64,000 nt of DNA from JAFGSG01 sp964626055 (GTDB taxonomy: Bacteria; Spirochaetota; UBA4802; JAFGDQ01), in assembly GCA_964626055.1 (NCBI GenBank), contig CAZVDF010000008.1:1-64000 (forward strand). Direction: 5' to 3'. The notes beneath the pieces were generated by a model, which was given only the letters and a program-made list of their open reading frames with translations, was not told the origin of the DNA and searched no databases. Position numbers and translations under genes: made by a program. Positions 24,964 through 34,365 of this stretch are shown here, piece by piece. Each line of letters begins with the position of its first letter. Position 1 is the stretch's first letter.

Positions 24964-26475
24964 ATGGAAATAGACAAGATTACCGATAACGAAAAAGAAG
25001 AACCCAGAAAAAAAAGTTTAATATACCGGTTTGTAGAAATAATACCAGGGCTCAGGCAACTGATAAGAAAAGGAGGCATCCAGTTAAAATGGACGCTTCT
25101 TATTTCTTTTATAACTGTGTTCATCACAGCGCTTTTCGGGATAATATTCAATTTAATGTCCGCATCTTCGCTGAAAAGTTCAACAAGGCAATTGTGCCTT
25201 ACAATAGCGGGCAACATTTCATCCTCGGAATCCGTCATCACCGCTGAAAAAAAGCCGTTTAAAAGATCCATTATCCTGCAGGATATAGTGAGCGGGCTTT
25301 CAAAGAGCGGCATCAATGGCTTTGAATATGCCGTAGTTTACGACACGAGCGGGAAGCTGGCTGAAACTAAAAACGCTTATGCGGCTCACAGCAACCCGAT
25401 GAAAAGAGCAAAACCCATTCCGCGCGATCTTTTCAATGAGATATTAAAGGTAAAGGAATTTCACGAAGAGAAAATAGTGCATGACCGCAACGACGGGACT
25501 TCCGTTCCCTGTTACCGTTATCGCGTGCCGTTCAGATTTTTTAATGTTCAGGTCGGCGTAATTGAAGTAGCCTTTACTGAAAAGTCGGTGCTCGAACCTT
25601 TGAACAGGATGAGACTTTATATAATGCTTGCAGGAGGAATTCTGCTTTTGTGCGGCATTCTTGTGTCAATTGCCGCCGCTCGAAGAATGGTGAAGCCCAT
25701 CAATGCATTATCGGCAGGCATCCATCAAGTGCGCGCCGGCGAGCTCGATGTAAGAATCAGCATTAGCAGGCATGATGAGCTTGGCGACCTTGGGACGGAA
25801 TTCAACAATTTCATCGTCCATCTGCGGGAAAAGCTCCAGATGCAGAAATTCGTTTCGAAATCCACAATATCGATGATTAAAAAGCATTCCCAAAAAGGCG
25901 AAATATCTCTCGGGGGAAGCCGCGAAAACCGGATCTTCCTTTTTTCGGATATACGCGGATTTACATCCATGTCGGAGAAACTTGAACCGGAAGATGTCGT
26001 GAAAATACTGAACAGGTATCTGGACCTGCAGGCGCAAATAATCAAAAAGAACCGCGGAGATATTGATAAATTTGTCGGCGATGAAGTAATGGCTGTTTTT
26101 GACGGGCCTTATAAAACAGATAATGCGATTATCTCGGCTATTGAAATAACCGAAGCGATAAAGCACTTGAATAATGAAAGAACAATGAAAAAACTGCACA
26201 CTATCGACGTCGGGATAGGCATAAACGGCGGAGAGGTAGTGCACGGGAGAATGGGCTCGCGCGACAGAATGGATAATACATCCATCGGGGATGCGGTCAA
26301 TCTTGCTGCAAGGCTCTGTGCCCACGCGGAACCCGGCGCCATTATCGTCTCAAAAAATACGCTTGCTTCAGCCGGGAAAGTCAGGTTCATGGGGAAAAAA
26401 CTCGAGCCTATTACTGTAAAGGGAAAGGTCAAGCCGGTTGAAATTTACCAGGTTACCGGTATAAAAAAAGAGTAG
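24964..26475 (+). CDS. membrane-bound class III adenylate cyclase with HAMP
   Basis: The 503-residue protein has one membrane helix near residues 42-65, an extracytoplasmic sensor region, a second helix near 222-242, a HAMP linker (PINALSAGIHQVRAGELDVR) and a class III cyclase domain from about 320. Metal-binding aspartates are in FLFSDIRGFTSMSE and VGDEVMAVFDG; the lysine in DKFVGDE and the NTSIGDAVNLAARL helix favour ATP over GTP. It should make cAMP in response to a periplasmic signal. A protein with two cNMP-binding domains is encoded 6 kb away and is a candidate receiver. The gene is monocistronic, divergent from the RACo-like gene. Confidence 0.9.
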   Translation: MEIDKITDNEKEEPRKKSLIYRFVEIIPGLRQLIRKGGIQLKWTLLISFITVFITALFGIIFNLMSASSLKSSTRQLCLTIAGNISSSESVITAEKKPFKRSIILQDIVSGLSKSGINGFEYAVVYDTSGKLAETKNAYAAHSNPMKRAKPIPRDLFNEILKVKEFHEEKIVHDRNDGTSVPCYRYRVPFRFFNVQVGVIEVAFTEKSVLEPLNRMRLYIMLAGGILLLCGILVSIAAARRMVKPINALSAGIHQVRAGELDVRISISRHDELGDLGTEFNNFIVHLREKLQMQKFVSKSTISMIKKHSQKGEISLGGSRENRIFLFSDIRGFTSMSEKLEPEDVVKILNRYLDLQAQIIKKNRGDIDKFVGDEVMAVFDGPYKTDNAIISAIEITEAIKHLNNERTMKKLHTIDVGIGINGGEVVHGRMGSRDRMDNTSIGDAVNLAARLCAHAEPGAIIVSKNTLASAGKVRFMGKKLEPITVKGKVKPVEIYQVTGIKKE

Positions 26476-26589
26476 TTTATTTACCAATCAATCATTTTAT
26501 CATCGGTGTTCACGATCAACCGCTCAGACGAGTATACACTTATCCCGGACAACTGGAGTCAGGTACATCCGGCAAAAAAATTCAAAGTT

Positions 26590-27636
26590 CTATCCCGTTT
26601 CTCTTCTCAGCGATTTCTGAATATCCATTTTCGATTGCGCTCTCTGGCGGTATTCGCCGGCCATTGAATGGTCCGGATCGATTGTCAGCACTTTATTGAA
26701 TTCTTCTATCGCGGACTTATATTCGCCTTTTTCATATAAAGAAACGCCTTTGTTGTAAATTGAGTTCAGCTGTGCGTTAAGTATTGAATTGATCCTCTCC
26801 AGGTATTGTTCAGTTGCTCTGTAGCCCGGCTCGGAATTATTTATCGATAAAAATGAATATCTTGCTTTGAAATAATCCCCGTTTTTAAATTCATTTACGG
26901 CGGCATTGTATAATTTTTCAAGAAATATATGATTTCTGACCTTAACCAGAAGCTCTTTGGATTCGCCGTCCCACGGATTGTTTTTAAGCGCCATCTCGAA
27001 TTCACGCTGCGCTTTTGCGTACTGTTTCTTTGAATAAAACACTTTCCCGTTTGCTTTGTATTTGCGGGACTTCTCATCGAGCTTATATTCAACCTTGATT
27101 AATAACTGCGTTGCGTCTTCATTTGCAGGGTCGAACAGTAACGCTTTCCGACAGGCATTATATGAGTCGATATAATTCCTGCGGTTATAGGAACGCTCAG
27201 CCTGCTTGACTATTACTCTCGTTCCGGGCGCCAGCATTTTACGGCATTCCAAAATCTTCTGGTCCAGCAACTCGCGACCCGGATCATCGTTTTTAACCTG
27301 CAGAAAATAATTCAAAGCATCCTCATACTGGCGGTCTTTCATACATGAAAGTCCCCTGTTATAATTCGTATTGGCTCTCTGGTGAGCTTTATTTTCCTTA
27401 TTTTTTATGATTGAATCCAGCAATGCCCAGTATTTTTTCGTATCCTTATAACCGGGCTCTATTTCCATGACTACATGGAAACAATCGCGGGCTTCTTCGT
27501 ACTTTTTCTTGCTGTATAGCTCGACGCCTTCTTTATAGTTCTGATCCCGTTTATCTATTACTGATTTATAAAGTGTAGAGCAGTTCACGGAAAATAAAAA
27601 TATTATTATCGATAATCCAAAATTTATAATTTTCAT
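26590..27636 (-). CDS. TPR lipoprotein
   Basis: The 348-residue protein has a lipobox (LFSVNC, Cys at about residue 19) followed by at least six tetratricopeptide-like repeats, recognisable by the YxxGxxxYxxxxYxxAxxxFxxxLxxxP rhythm (EGVELYSKKKYEEARDCF, RGLSCMKDRQYEDALNYF, KGVSLYEKGEYKSAIEEF). It should sit on the periplasmic side of a membrane as an assembly scaffold. Neither partner nor pathway can be named. The DNA is typical of its neighbours and no frame damage is visible. Confidence 0.85.
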   Translation of the reverse strand: MKIINFGLSIIIFLFSVNCSTLYKSVIDKRDQNYKEGVELYSKKKYEEARDCFHVVMEIEPGYKDTKKYWALLDSIIKNKENKAHQRANTNYNRGLSCMKDRQYEDALNYFLQVKNDDPGRELLDQKILECRKMLAPGTRVIVKQAERSYNRRNYIDSYNACRKALLFDPANEDATQLLIKVEYKLDEKSRKYKANGKVFYSKKQYAKAQREFEMALKNNPWDGESKELLVKVRNHIFLEKLYNAAVNEFKNGDYFKARYSFLSINNSEPGYRATEQYLERINSILNAQLNSIYNKGVSLYEKGEYKSAIEEFNKVLTIDPDHSMAGEYRQRAQSKMDIQKSLRRETG

Positions 27637-27807
27637 ATAATCATTATTTTAATTTATAATCATGTATACCCGGGAGTGCATCTCAAAAATTAACTGTCAT
27701 CGGGCATGCCGTTATATTTCCGAAAATGTGCCGGTATTTGTCAAGGGATTTCTTAAATCAATCGGAGCAGGCATTTAAACACAGACAAATCATAACTGAA
27801 TAGCATT

Positions 27808-27932
27808 TATGTTTTATTACATGGCTGCCGAAGGCAGCACGTCATGTAACAAAATACCCCCGTCTACGCCGAAGGTGGAGACTGATGCGATTGCATCGGC
27901 AGCTTGCTGCGGGGTAGTTTATTCGTCATCCC
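27808..27932. repeat. diverged composite repeat B, copy 4, inverted
   Basis: It starts with the palindrome TTACATG/CATGTAA around CTGCC-gaa-GGCAG. It then shows AACAAAATACCCC, CCGAAGGTGG, CAGCTTGCTGCGGGG and TTTATT in the order found on the complement of copies at 3096 and 4495. The core between the conserved blocks is different. Confidence 0.6.
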
Positions 27933-28088
27933 CGCGAAAACTGGAATCCATAATTATAAAATTATGCGATAGATTCGGCATGATATACAGGGATGCTTTA
28001 TTGCAGGCTGCATACATGTCAATTCGGAATAATATTTCTTGACATGACTACATATTTATTTAGTTTCTGGTGATAGACTGACTTATCC

Positions 28089-28163
28089 CGACTGATTTTT
28101 ATTACATTAATTTTTAACACTATCGATATGATGATCAAACTTTATATAAAAAAAGTCTGTCAA
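28089..28163. repeat. palindromic segment related to the 54.3-kb hairpin arms
   Basis: GACTGATTTTTAT at 28090 faces ATAAAAAAAGTC near 28146, around ACTATCGATATGATGATCA. The same elements (TTGACTGACTTTTTTAT, ACTATCGATAGAATGATCA) form the arms of the large hairpin at 54303-54536, so this may be a loop-less or decayed relative. It lies in the leuC leader. Confidence 0.45.
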
Positions 28164-28252
28164 TTTGAACAACTAATATTAGAGCATATATTCCCTCATC
28201 TTGAAAACCGGGAATACCATTGTTCATTAAGCATAAATTCAGAGGTAATCCG

Positions 28253-29512
28253 ATGGGAATGACGATAACAGAAAAAATTTTAGCCGCGCATGCAGGAAAG
28301 AAAACAGTGACGCCCGGGGAGCTGATCGAGGCAAAGCTGGATCTGGTGCTTGGAAACGACATAACCGCCCCCATTGCGATTAAAGAATTCAGGGAGCTTG
28401 GCATTAAAAAAGTATTTAACAAGAAAAAGATAGTACTTGTGGCGGATCATTTTACTCCGAACAAAGATATACAATCCGCAGAGCAGGTAAAAATCCTTCG
28501 GGATTTTGCGCGCGAGTTCGGCATAGTGCATTTCTACGATACAGGCAGGGTTGGCGTTGAGCACGCTCTGCTTCCGGAACTGGGACTCGTGGGACCGGGC
28601 ATGGCCGTAATAGGGGCCGACTCGCACACATGCACATACGGCGGTCTCGGGGCATTCTCGACCGGCGTTGGTTCAACGGATATGGCTGCCGCAATGGCTG
28701 TCGGGAAGACATGGTTCAAAGTGCCGGAATCGATGAAATTTATTTTTCACGGGAAGCTGAATAAATATGTTACAGGCAAAGACCTTATCCTGCACACTAT
28801 AGGCGACATCGGCGTTGACGGAGCGCTCTACAGGGCGATGGAATTCACAGGCAGTACAATAAGCGCGCTGAGCATCGAAGGCAGGCTCACAATGGCAAAC
28901 ATGGCTATAGAAGCGGGAGGCAAGAACGGAATTTTCGAAGCCGATAAAAAGACCACACAATATGTATCGGGAAGAAGTAAACAATCTTTTAAAGTTTATA
29001 CCAGCGATCCTGGTGCAGTTTATGCGGAGATTAAAGAATATGATGCGGCAAAAATCGAGCCTCTCGTTGCTTATCCGCATCTGCCGGAAAAAACACATCC
29101 TGCGAGAGATAGCGGCATAAAGATAGACCAGGTTGTGATAGGTTCCTGCACCAACGGCCGCATCGAGGATTTAAGGCTCGCGGCAAAGATACTTAAAGGG
29201 AAAAAGGCGCATAAAGACGTAAGACTGATAGTGATACCGGCAACTCAGGCAGTCTACGCGCAGGCAATGAAAGAACGCCTGTTCGACGTGTTCCTTAAAG
29301 CGGATGCCGCCATATCGGCACCGACATGCGGGCCATGCCTCGGCGGCCACATGGGAATACTCGCGAAAGGCGAACGCTGCGTTGCGACCACTAACAGGAA
29401 CTTTGTCGGGAGGATGGGCCATCCGGCGAGCGAAGTGTATCTCGCGAATCCGGCAGTCGCAGCGGCAAGCGCGATCGCAGGCAAAATTGTGCATCCGGAT
29501 GAAATTAAATAA
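28253..29512 (+). CDS. leuC: 3-isopropylmalate dehydratase large subunit
   Basis: This 419-residue aconitase-family large subunit is of the short archaeal/anaerobe type. The 4Fe-4S ligands are visible: one Cys in GSCTNGR and two in APTCGPCLGG; active-site histidines lie in DSHTCTYGG and VADHFTPNKD. With leuD it isomerises 2- to 3-isopropylmalate in leucine synthesis; homoaconitate or citramalate-pathway substrates are possible for this subfamily. I start at ATG 28253, with AGAGG 8 bases upstream, not at the further-upstream in-frame codon. The small subunit follows after a 272-base gap that holds a MITE-like repeat. Confidence 0.88.
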   Translation: MGMTITEKILAAHAGKKTVTPGELIEAKLDLVLGNDITAPIAIKEFRELGIKKVFNKKKIVLVADHFTPNKDIQSAEQVKILRDFAREFGIVHFYDTGRVGVEHALLPELGLVGPGMAVIGADSHTCTYGGLGAFSTGVGSTDMAAAMAVGKTWFKVPESMKFIFHGKLNKYVTGKDLILHTIGDIGVDGALYRAMEFTGSTISALSIEGRLTMANMAIEAGGKNGIFEADKKTTQYVSGRSKQSFKVYTSDPGAVYAEIKEYDAAKIEPLVAYPHLPEKTHPARDSGIKIDQVVIGSCTNGRIEDLRLAAKILKGKKAHKDVRLIVIPATQAVYAQAMKERLFDVFLKADAAISAPTCGPCLGGHMGILAKGERCVATTNRNFVGRMGHPASEVYLANPAVAAASAIAGKIVHPDEIK

Positions 29513-29517
29513 AAAAA

Positions 29518-29678
29518 GCCCCCCTATCCCCCGAAGGGGGCACCTGTTTGGGTAGTTTTTACTAAAAATTTTAGTGTTTTTTAAATCCTTTGACAATCAA
29601 ATACTGAAATGAAATTTATAACAGAAATTTTTCATGCCCCCTCTGACCCAAGGGAGGCTACGCACAGGATTAGGGGGC
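29518..29678. mobile_element. MITE-like element, copy 2, between leuC and leuD
   Basis: The left end starts 6 bases after the leuC stop with a C-run, TAT, a C-run and GAAGGGGG. The core (TTTTAGTG..., CAGAAATTTTTCATG) follows the same order as copy 1 at 1758-1900. The right end carries a short insertion (about 29646-29668) splitting the CCCCCTCTG and TTAGGGGGC halves. A TTGACA at 29590 inside the core could serve as a -35 for leuD, but its spacing to TATAAC is long. Confidence 0.7.
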
Positions 29679-29784
29679 CGAAGATGCAAAGACGTTCTTT
29701 TAAGAATAACTTTGTCAACAACTCCTTTATCAAAAGTGAATTAGAGGAGATCCAAACCAACAAGATTATTAACAAGAGGTTTCT

Positions 29785-30273
29785 ATGAAAGCACAGGGAA
29801 AAGTTTGGAAATTCGGAAATGATATAAACACAGACGAAATTATACCGGCGCGATACCTTAATGTATCCGATCCCGATGAACTCGCAAAGCACTGCATGGA
29901 AGACGCTGATCCGGATTTCATGAAAAAAAAATCGGACGGCGACATTATTGTCGCGGGGAAGAATTTCGGCTGCGGATCGTCGAGGGAGCACGCGCCCATC
30001 GCCATAAAGGCTGCAAAAATTTCGTGCGTAATTGCCGAATCATTCGCGCGCATATTCTACAGGAACTGCATTAACATGGGCCTTGCTATTATCGAAGCTC
30101 CCGATGCGGTAAAAGAAATAAAAGAAGGCGATGAAATAGAAATCAACTTTGACAGCGGCGAGATCAGCGATAAAACAAACGGAAAAACATACAAGGCTAA
30201 ACCGTTCCCGCCTTTCATGCAGGATCTGATCAATAAAGGCGGTCTTATGAATAAAATAAAAAGCGAATTATAA
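29785..30273 (+). CDS. leuD: 3-isopropylmalate dehydratase small subunit
   Basis: The 162-residue protein is a typical short LeuD swivel domain with NDINTDEIIPARYL near the N terminus, the active-site FGCGSSREHAP loop and FYRNCINMGL. It pairs with the upstream LeuC. The gene uses AAGAGG before ATG 29785. Its stop overlaps the 3-prime end of the convergent AsmA-like gene by 6 bases, so the two transcripts must run into each other. Confidence 0.9.
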   Translation: MKAQGKVWKFGNDINTDEIIPARYLNVSDPDELAKHCMEDADPDFMKKKSDGDIIVAGKNFGCGSSREHAPIAIKAAKISCVIAESFARIFYRNCINMGLAIIEAPDAVKEIKEGDEIEINFDSGEISDKTNGKTYKAKPFPPFMQDLINKGGLMNKIKSEL

Positions 30274-32421
30274 AGGTTTAATGTTTTTGCTGTCCGTGAT
30301 ATCGTCGCCTCTGGTCCTGAACGACATTGTGTACCAGTCGCCTTTCTTTTTCAACGCGGGTATTGCAAGAAGTTTTGTTATGAACTGGGCCTGCGGAAGA
30401 TTTGGGATATCCTGTATGAAAAAATCATTAAATTCGAGATCGATCTTTAATTCCCCCGGGATCCTGCCCGCATTCTGCTCCGGCCTGGCAAAGTAACCGT
30501 CCATCCTGAGCCTTATGTCGGGCGCATTAAAGAGCATGGAATTCACATAACAATTTCTCCCGATCAAGTTAAGATTACCGTATATCTTGCTGAATTCAAT
30601 ATTGCTCAGCTTGTACTTCAGTTCGGAAAGCCATAGCCCGAGTCCCTTCTGGACTCCCGTATTCACAAGTTTTCCTTTGTCCACGTTAAATTCAATCTTT
30701 CCTTTAAGCGAATCGTATATCGCCGAATCCCCGGCAATCCTGAATTCCATGCTGGCTTTTCCCCTGGCGACCCCGAAAAATCTGCCGGAATATTCCTCCT
30801 TAAGATTAGCGATATTCTGAATTTTAATTCCGTCAAAATTCAATAACAGATCCGCATAAGGCTCTTCCCCGGAAAGATCTATATATCCGTTTCCCTTGAT
30901 GGCCCCGCCCATGAAGTTTGCGACAGCCTGGTTCAGGTTTACCTTGCCCTCAATAAACGAGTAATTAACGACCGTATTTAAAAAATTATAACCATTTACG
31001 GTAATGTTCTCACATTCGATGCGGCCCGTGATATCCGATTTAATTTTTAACCCGGAAAAGACTTTCCTTTTATTTTTTTCTTTTTTAAAACGATATTTAA
31101 AATCTTTCGCGTAAATATTGAGAATAATCTTCTGAAAACTATCCCCGGATGTGCTTACTGAAACAAGGCACGGCTGACCGAAAAAATAAACAGGGATTTT
31201 TTCTTTGAAAATAGCATTATTTTTTATCGAAATCTCGGAATCTATTTTTACGATGTCTTTCTCTTCGCTTCTGTAAGCAACATTCCCGAGATTGATGGTC
31301 CCGTTAAAATTTTTATTTTCATATGAAAGCCCGCCGGATACTTTTCCGTAAATATCGGAAAGAAGATTATCCGGTAAAAAAGTAAGTATGCCTTTTAGAT
31401 CATAAAGACTGGCATCAATATCGGAAACACTGAATCTGAGAAGCGCTTCTTTTGATCTGCTGCTGAAGGACAGCAATATCTCATTAATAAAAAATTTGGA
31501 TTTCTGTATCGCTCCGTTTATTTTTGTTAAAGATACTGTCTCTTTATTGATATCGACCCTGCACCGTCCGTCGGCATTCACCGTTCTGGAATTCGTCAGT
31601 ACAGAACTTCCGTCGGCAAATCCTTCTACAAAATCCTTTGTAATTCTTAAATTTTTTACATCCCCGGTGAAACTTGCATAGGGCAGCGACAGGTTGTTTG
31701 CCCATTTATATACCCATAAGAGGGAACAATTTTTAAGCCTGTAGTCTCCGGCGACTTCGAAATTATTCTTTGGGAGGGAAATAATGACTTTATCCGACGA
31801 GATCGTCCCCCGATCTTCAGGAAGGTTAACCGCGCAATCCATAAGGGAAAATAAATTACCGGGAGAAATATTCAGCAATCCGTTAAAAACATATTTTCCC
31901 TCAAGGGGCTTTAAAAGTTCAATAGGGTCTTTTAAACTAATTTCCGCGTCCCTGAATCTTATAGAAGAAATATCCGCTTTTATACCGGAAACATCGGTGC
32001 TCGCCTCCAGATCCTGTATAAAGCTGCCGAGATTGGATTTGCCTTTATTAAAACTGATCAATATTTTAAAGTTATCCAGTATAAGTCTGTTTATCCTGAA
32101 TTCCTTTTTCAGCAGGGGTAAAATAGACAGCTGTATCCTTGCTTCTCTGACCGAAGCAAATATATCCGGCCCCGGAACTTCGTTTTCAGAATACAATCCG
32201 TTGTAAATACTTATGTTTTTCAGCGTAATTCCGTGCAGACCGTAATCAATTTCGCGGATACTGACTTTTCTTCTTAATATCTCTTCAGCATTCGCGGTTA
32301 TTAATGTTAATATTTTATCTTTAGGGAAATAATAGAAAACGAGGACCGTACCGGCTGAAAACAAAACTATTGCTATGATGATAATAATAAAAAAGTACTT
32401 AAAAAACCTTGCTCTCTTCAC
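30268..32421 (-). CDS. AsmA-family protein
   Basis: The 717-residue protein is anchored by one N-terminal helix (FIIIIIAIVLFSAGTVLVFYY), followed by a long beta-rich periplasmic region with repeated patterns such as INRLILDNFKILI and VSGGLSYENKNFNGTINLG. AsmA-family proteins bridge inner and outer membranes and are linked to lipid transport and outer-membrane homeostasis. The start is a GTG at 32421 lying inside the end of the cNMP-binding gene (23-base overlap), implying translational coupling. This length is intermediate between E. coli AsmA and the much larger TamB/YhdP members. Confidence 0.75.
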   Translation of the reverse strand: MKRARFFKYFFIIIIIAIVLFSAGTVLVFYYFPKDKILTLITANAEEILRRKVSIREIDYGLHGITLKNISIYNGLYSENEVPGPDIFASVREARIQLSILPLLKKEFRINRLILDNFKILISFNKGKSNLGSFIQDLEASTDVSGIKADISSIRFRDAEISLKDPIELLKPLEGKYVFNGLLNISPGNLFSLMDCAVNLPEDRGTISSDKVIISLPKNNFEVAGDYRLKNCSLLWVYKWANNLSLPYASFTGDVKNLRITKDFVEGFADGSSVLTNSRTVNADGRCRVDINKETVSLTKINGAIQKSKFFINEILLSFSSRSKEALLRFSVSDIDASLYDLKGILTFLPDNLLSDIYGKVSGGLSYENKNFNGTINLGNVAYRSEEKDIVKIDSEISIKNNAIFKEKIPVYFFGQPCLVSVSTSGDSFQKIILNIYAKDFKYRFKKEKNKRKVFSGLKIKSDITGRIECENITVNGYNFLNTVVNYSFIEGKVNLNQAVANFMGGAIKGNGYIDLSGEEPYADLLLNFDGIKIQNIANLKEEYSGRFFGVARGKASMEFRIAGDSAIYDSLKGKIEFNVDKGKLVNTGVQKGLGLWLSELKYKLSNIEFSKIYGNLNLIGRNCYVNSMLFNAPDIRLRMDGYFARPEQNAGRIPGELKIDLEFNDFFIQDIPNLPQAQFITKLLAIPALKKKGDWYTMSFRTRGDDITDSKNIKPL

Positions 32422-33619
32422 GTTTCTTTTCCATCATAGCTTTTTTCTTAAAATACTGAACGCTCTTTTCAAGCTCCTCTAAATTTTTGCATACTAGCTT
32501 TCCCGCTTCGAGCGTAAAAAACTTGTCTTCCAGAAGCTGGTTTATATAGAGCCCGCCTTTTTCGGAAGGAACGCCTACCAGTTGCAGAAGTTCATTCGTA
32601 CCGAACTCAAAGTTATGCGGCTGGTGCTGATGAATCGGTATTCTTTGCTTCTCAAGCTGCAGAAGCAATGTGTCGTATATTCTTGCCATGGGATCTCTTA
32701 TCGTAAGATTCTCAAGCTGGCGGTAGGCAGTCCATATCCTCTCGCTCAATATGCTTATGATTTTTATAGCGAGCTGGGGCTTCATGTGTACCATTTCTTC
32801 AAAATTTTCTTTTGTTATGACCATAAGATTGACATCGCCGAATGAGATAGCTGAAGCGTTTCTCGGTTTATTCTCAAGAAGAGCCTGCTCCCCGAAAATA
32901 TCACCCGGTTTTAGAACCGCAAGAAGCATTTCTTCATCACCGCTTATTTTGGTGATTTTGACTTTGCCGCTCTGGATTATGTATACTGCGTCGCCAGGTT
33001 CATTTTCGCAGAATATCATGGTATTATCCACATAATTCTTTCTTAGATCCCGCATTTCCTGTACGGGCGCCTTTAATGGCGCATTCATGCTCTTCAGGCT
33101 TGATATCGCATTCTCAACATTCTGGCCTTTAGGGCAGTGCTCAATGTATTTTTGATAAGCGTAAACGGCATGCCTGAGAGCTTTCTTCTTATAATAATAT
33201 TCGCCTATCATAAATATGTGTTCCGGATTTTCTTCCGCGGCATCCTGCAAGGTCAGTCTTGTGATCGCCTGGTTGAAAATACGGAGTTTCCTGCTGAAGA
33301 AACGGATAATCTTCATGGCAATTACGGGATTTTTCTGTATAAGCATGCCGAACTGCTCGCGGTCAACCGATATTAGCGATACGTTCGTTACGGCTACGGC
33401 AGTCTCGATCCTTGCGCGTGTGCTCATGCATGAAATAACCCCGAAAAAATCGCCGGGTCCGAGAATGCTGGCGGTATCGTCGGCAACCGTCGGGTTTTCT
33501 TTTATAAGCTTTACGTTTCCGCTTCTGATTATATAAAAATTGTCGGCGTTCTTTTTACCCTCGACTATTATGAACGATTTTGCGAGATAGTTTACAACTT
33601 TAAATTGAGTTGTAGTCAT
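32399..33619 (-). CDS. protein with two cyclic-nucleotide-binding domains
   Basis: In this 406-residue protein, residues about 10-115 and 195-300 each form a cNMP-binding beta-roll (FYIIRSGNVKLIKE, LGPGDFFGVIS; VYIIQSGKVKITK, LKPGDIFGEQALLENKPRNASA). The second keeps the phosphate-binding cassette GEQALLENKPRNA; the first (GVISCMSTRARIETA) is degenerate. Between them is a TPR-like hairpin (HAVYAYQKYIEHCPKG). The C-terminal 100 residues resemble a Crp-type winged helix, but no clear recognition helix can be picked. This layout is common in spirochaetes. It is likely a cAMP-responsive regulator and overlaps the AsmA-like gene. Confidence 0.8.
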   Translation of the reverse strand: MTTTQFKVVNYLAKSFIIVEGKKNADNFYIIRSGNVKLIKENPTVADDTASILGPGDFFGVISCMSTRARIETAVAVTNVSLISVDREQFGMLIQKNPVIAMKIIRFFSRKLRIFNQAITRLTLQDAAEENPEHIFMIGEYYYKKKALRHAVYAYQKYIEHCPKGQNVENAISSLKSMNAPLKAPVQEMRDLRKNYVDNTMIFCENEPGDAVYIIQSGKVKITKISGDEEMLLAVLKPGDIFGEQALLENKPRNASAISFGDVNLMVITKENFEEMVHMKPQLAIKIISILSERIWTAYRQLENLTIRDPMARIYDTLLLQLEKQRIPIHQHQPHNFEFGTNELLQLVGVPSEKGGLYINQLLEDKFFTLEAGKLVCKNLEELEKSVQYFKKKAMMEKKREESKVF

Positions 33620-33702
33620 TATTCCTGTCCTATAGCCTGTCCTGATTCTGACTTTATTTTTAATAAATCAACATCATATCTATCGGGGTAATAAACATAT
33701 TA

Positions 33703-33914
33703 ATAAAATTCCCCGGGGCAAGCCCCCGGTACCGACGTATCGGCCGCCGCCTTCGGTGTCGGCCGTACGCAAAGAGGCTTCCTGCCTGCGTACGACACTA
33801 AGACATCCATGGCTGTCGGCGGGGCATTATGTTACAAGGCGTTATCGATTTATTCCGCAAATCGATAGGCTTACATCCTCGACGCAAACGTTAGGGTATC
33901 ACGCCCTGAAATAA
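33703..33914. repeat. composite palindromic repeat B, copy 3, with nested insertion
   Basis: It shares AATAAAATTCCCC, GGCAAGCCCCCGG and CCTTCGGTGTCGGC with copies 1 and 2, and GGGGCATTATG, CAAGGCGTTATCGATTT and ATCGATAGGCTTACATCCTC with copy 2. Between the two halves it carries an extra segment (about 33762-33818) that begins and ends as a hairpin (CGTACGC...GCGTACG) and ends with a second GTCGGC. This looks like an insertion within the repeat. Confidence 0.8.
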
Positions 33915-34175
33915 GTATCTCTGCGAAAATACAGCTTTTATCCTGCAAACATTCTTATGTAATTACACCTAATCATAATTAAAATCGGCATAAAATCAAG
34001 CTTTTTCAACAAATAATATTTAATTTCCGGCATTATTTCAAAATATACCGATCATGACCTCGCTTATAAATTTATAGTTATACTTGTTATCCGCATTTTA
34101 TTATTTCTTACTGTCTTTTAAGGTATGTTATGACATAATCCCCCGTGACAGGCTTGTATCATTCAATTTTTTGTA

Positions 34176-34204
34176 TTGACTTTTAATAAGATAAAACATA
34201 ACAT
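34176..34204 (+). promoter_or_regulatory. candidate sigma-70 promoter
   Basis: TTGACT (34176-34181) and TAACAT (34199-34204) are separated by 17 bases in an AT-rich context. Transcription would start near 34211 and run toward the small membrane-protein gene at 34366. The rest of the 33915-34365 gap shows nothing else. Confidence 0.4.
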
Positions 34205-34365
34205 TATGCTCTTTGGCACAGTACAGGATTAAGCATCTACATTCGAAGGACGGTATTTATCGGCAAATCACTTCGGCCGCAGGAATGGTATAATCAACCA
34301 ATCAATCAGGCGATAGAAGATAAGACTGGTTTTCGAATCCAGTTCCCGAGAAACAATATCGATTT

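Larger units (their letters stand above)
27637..28252. other. repeat-bearing intergenic region upstream of leuC
   Basis: About 616 bases hold no convincing gene. They contain a diverged repeat-B copy (27808-27932) and a palindromic segment (28089-28163). TTGACA at 28039-28044 could be a -35 box, but only a poor -10 (TAGTTT) follows. A short open frame across the repeat lacks a ribosome binding site and is rejected. Confidence 0.45.

Noticed and set aside
27809..28042. 77-codon open frame on the plus strand
   Set aside because: It is made largely of a repeat-B copy and has no ribosome binding site or recognisable protein features.
34325..34343. T-loop-like GGTTTTCGAATCC suggesting a tRNA
   Set aside because: It is a small ACTGG/CCAGT hairpin; no acceptor, D or anticodon stems can be built around it.
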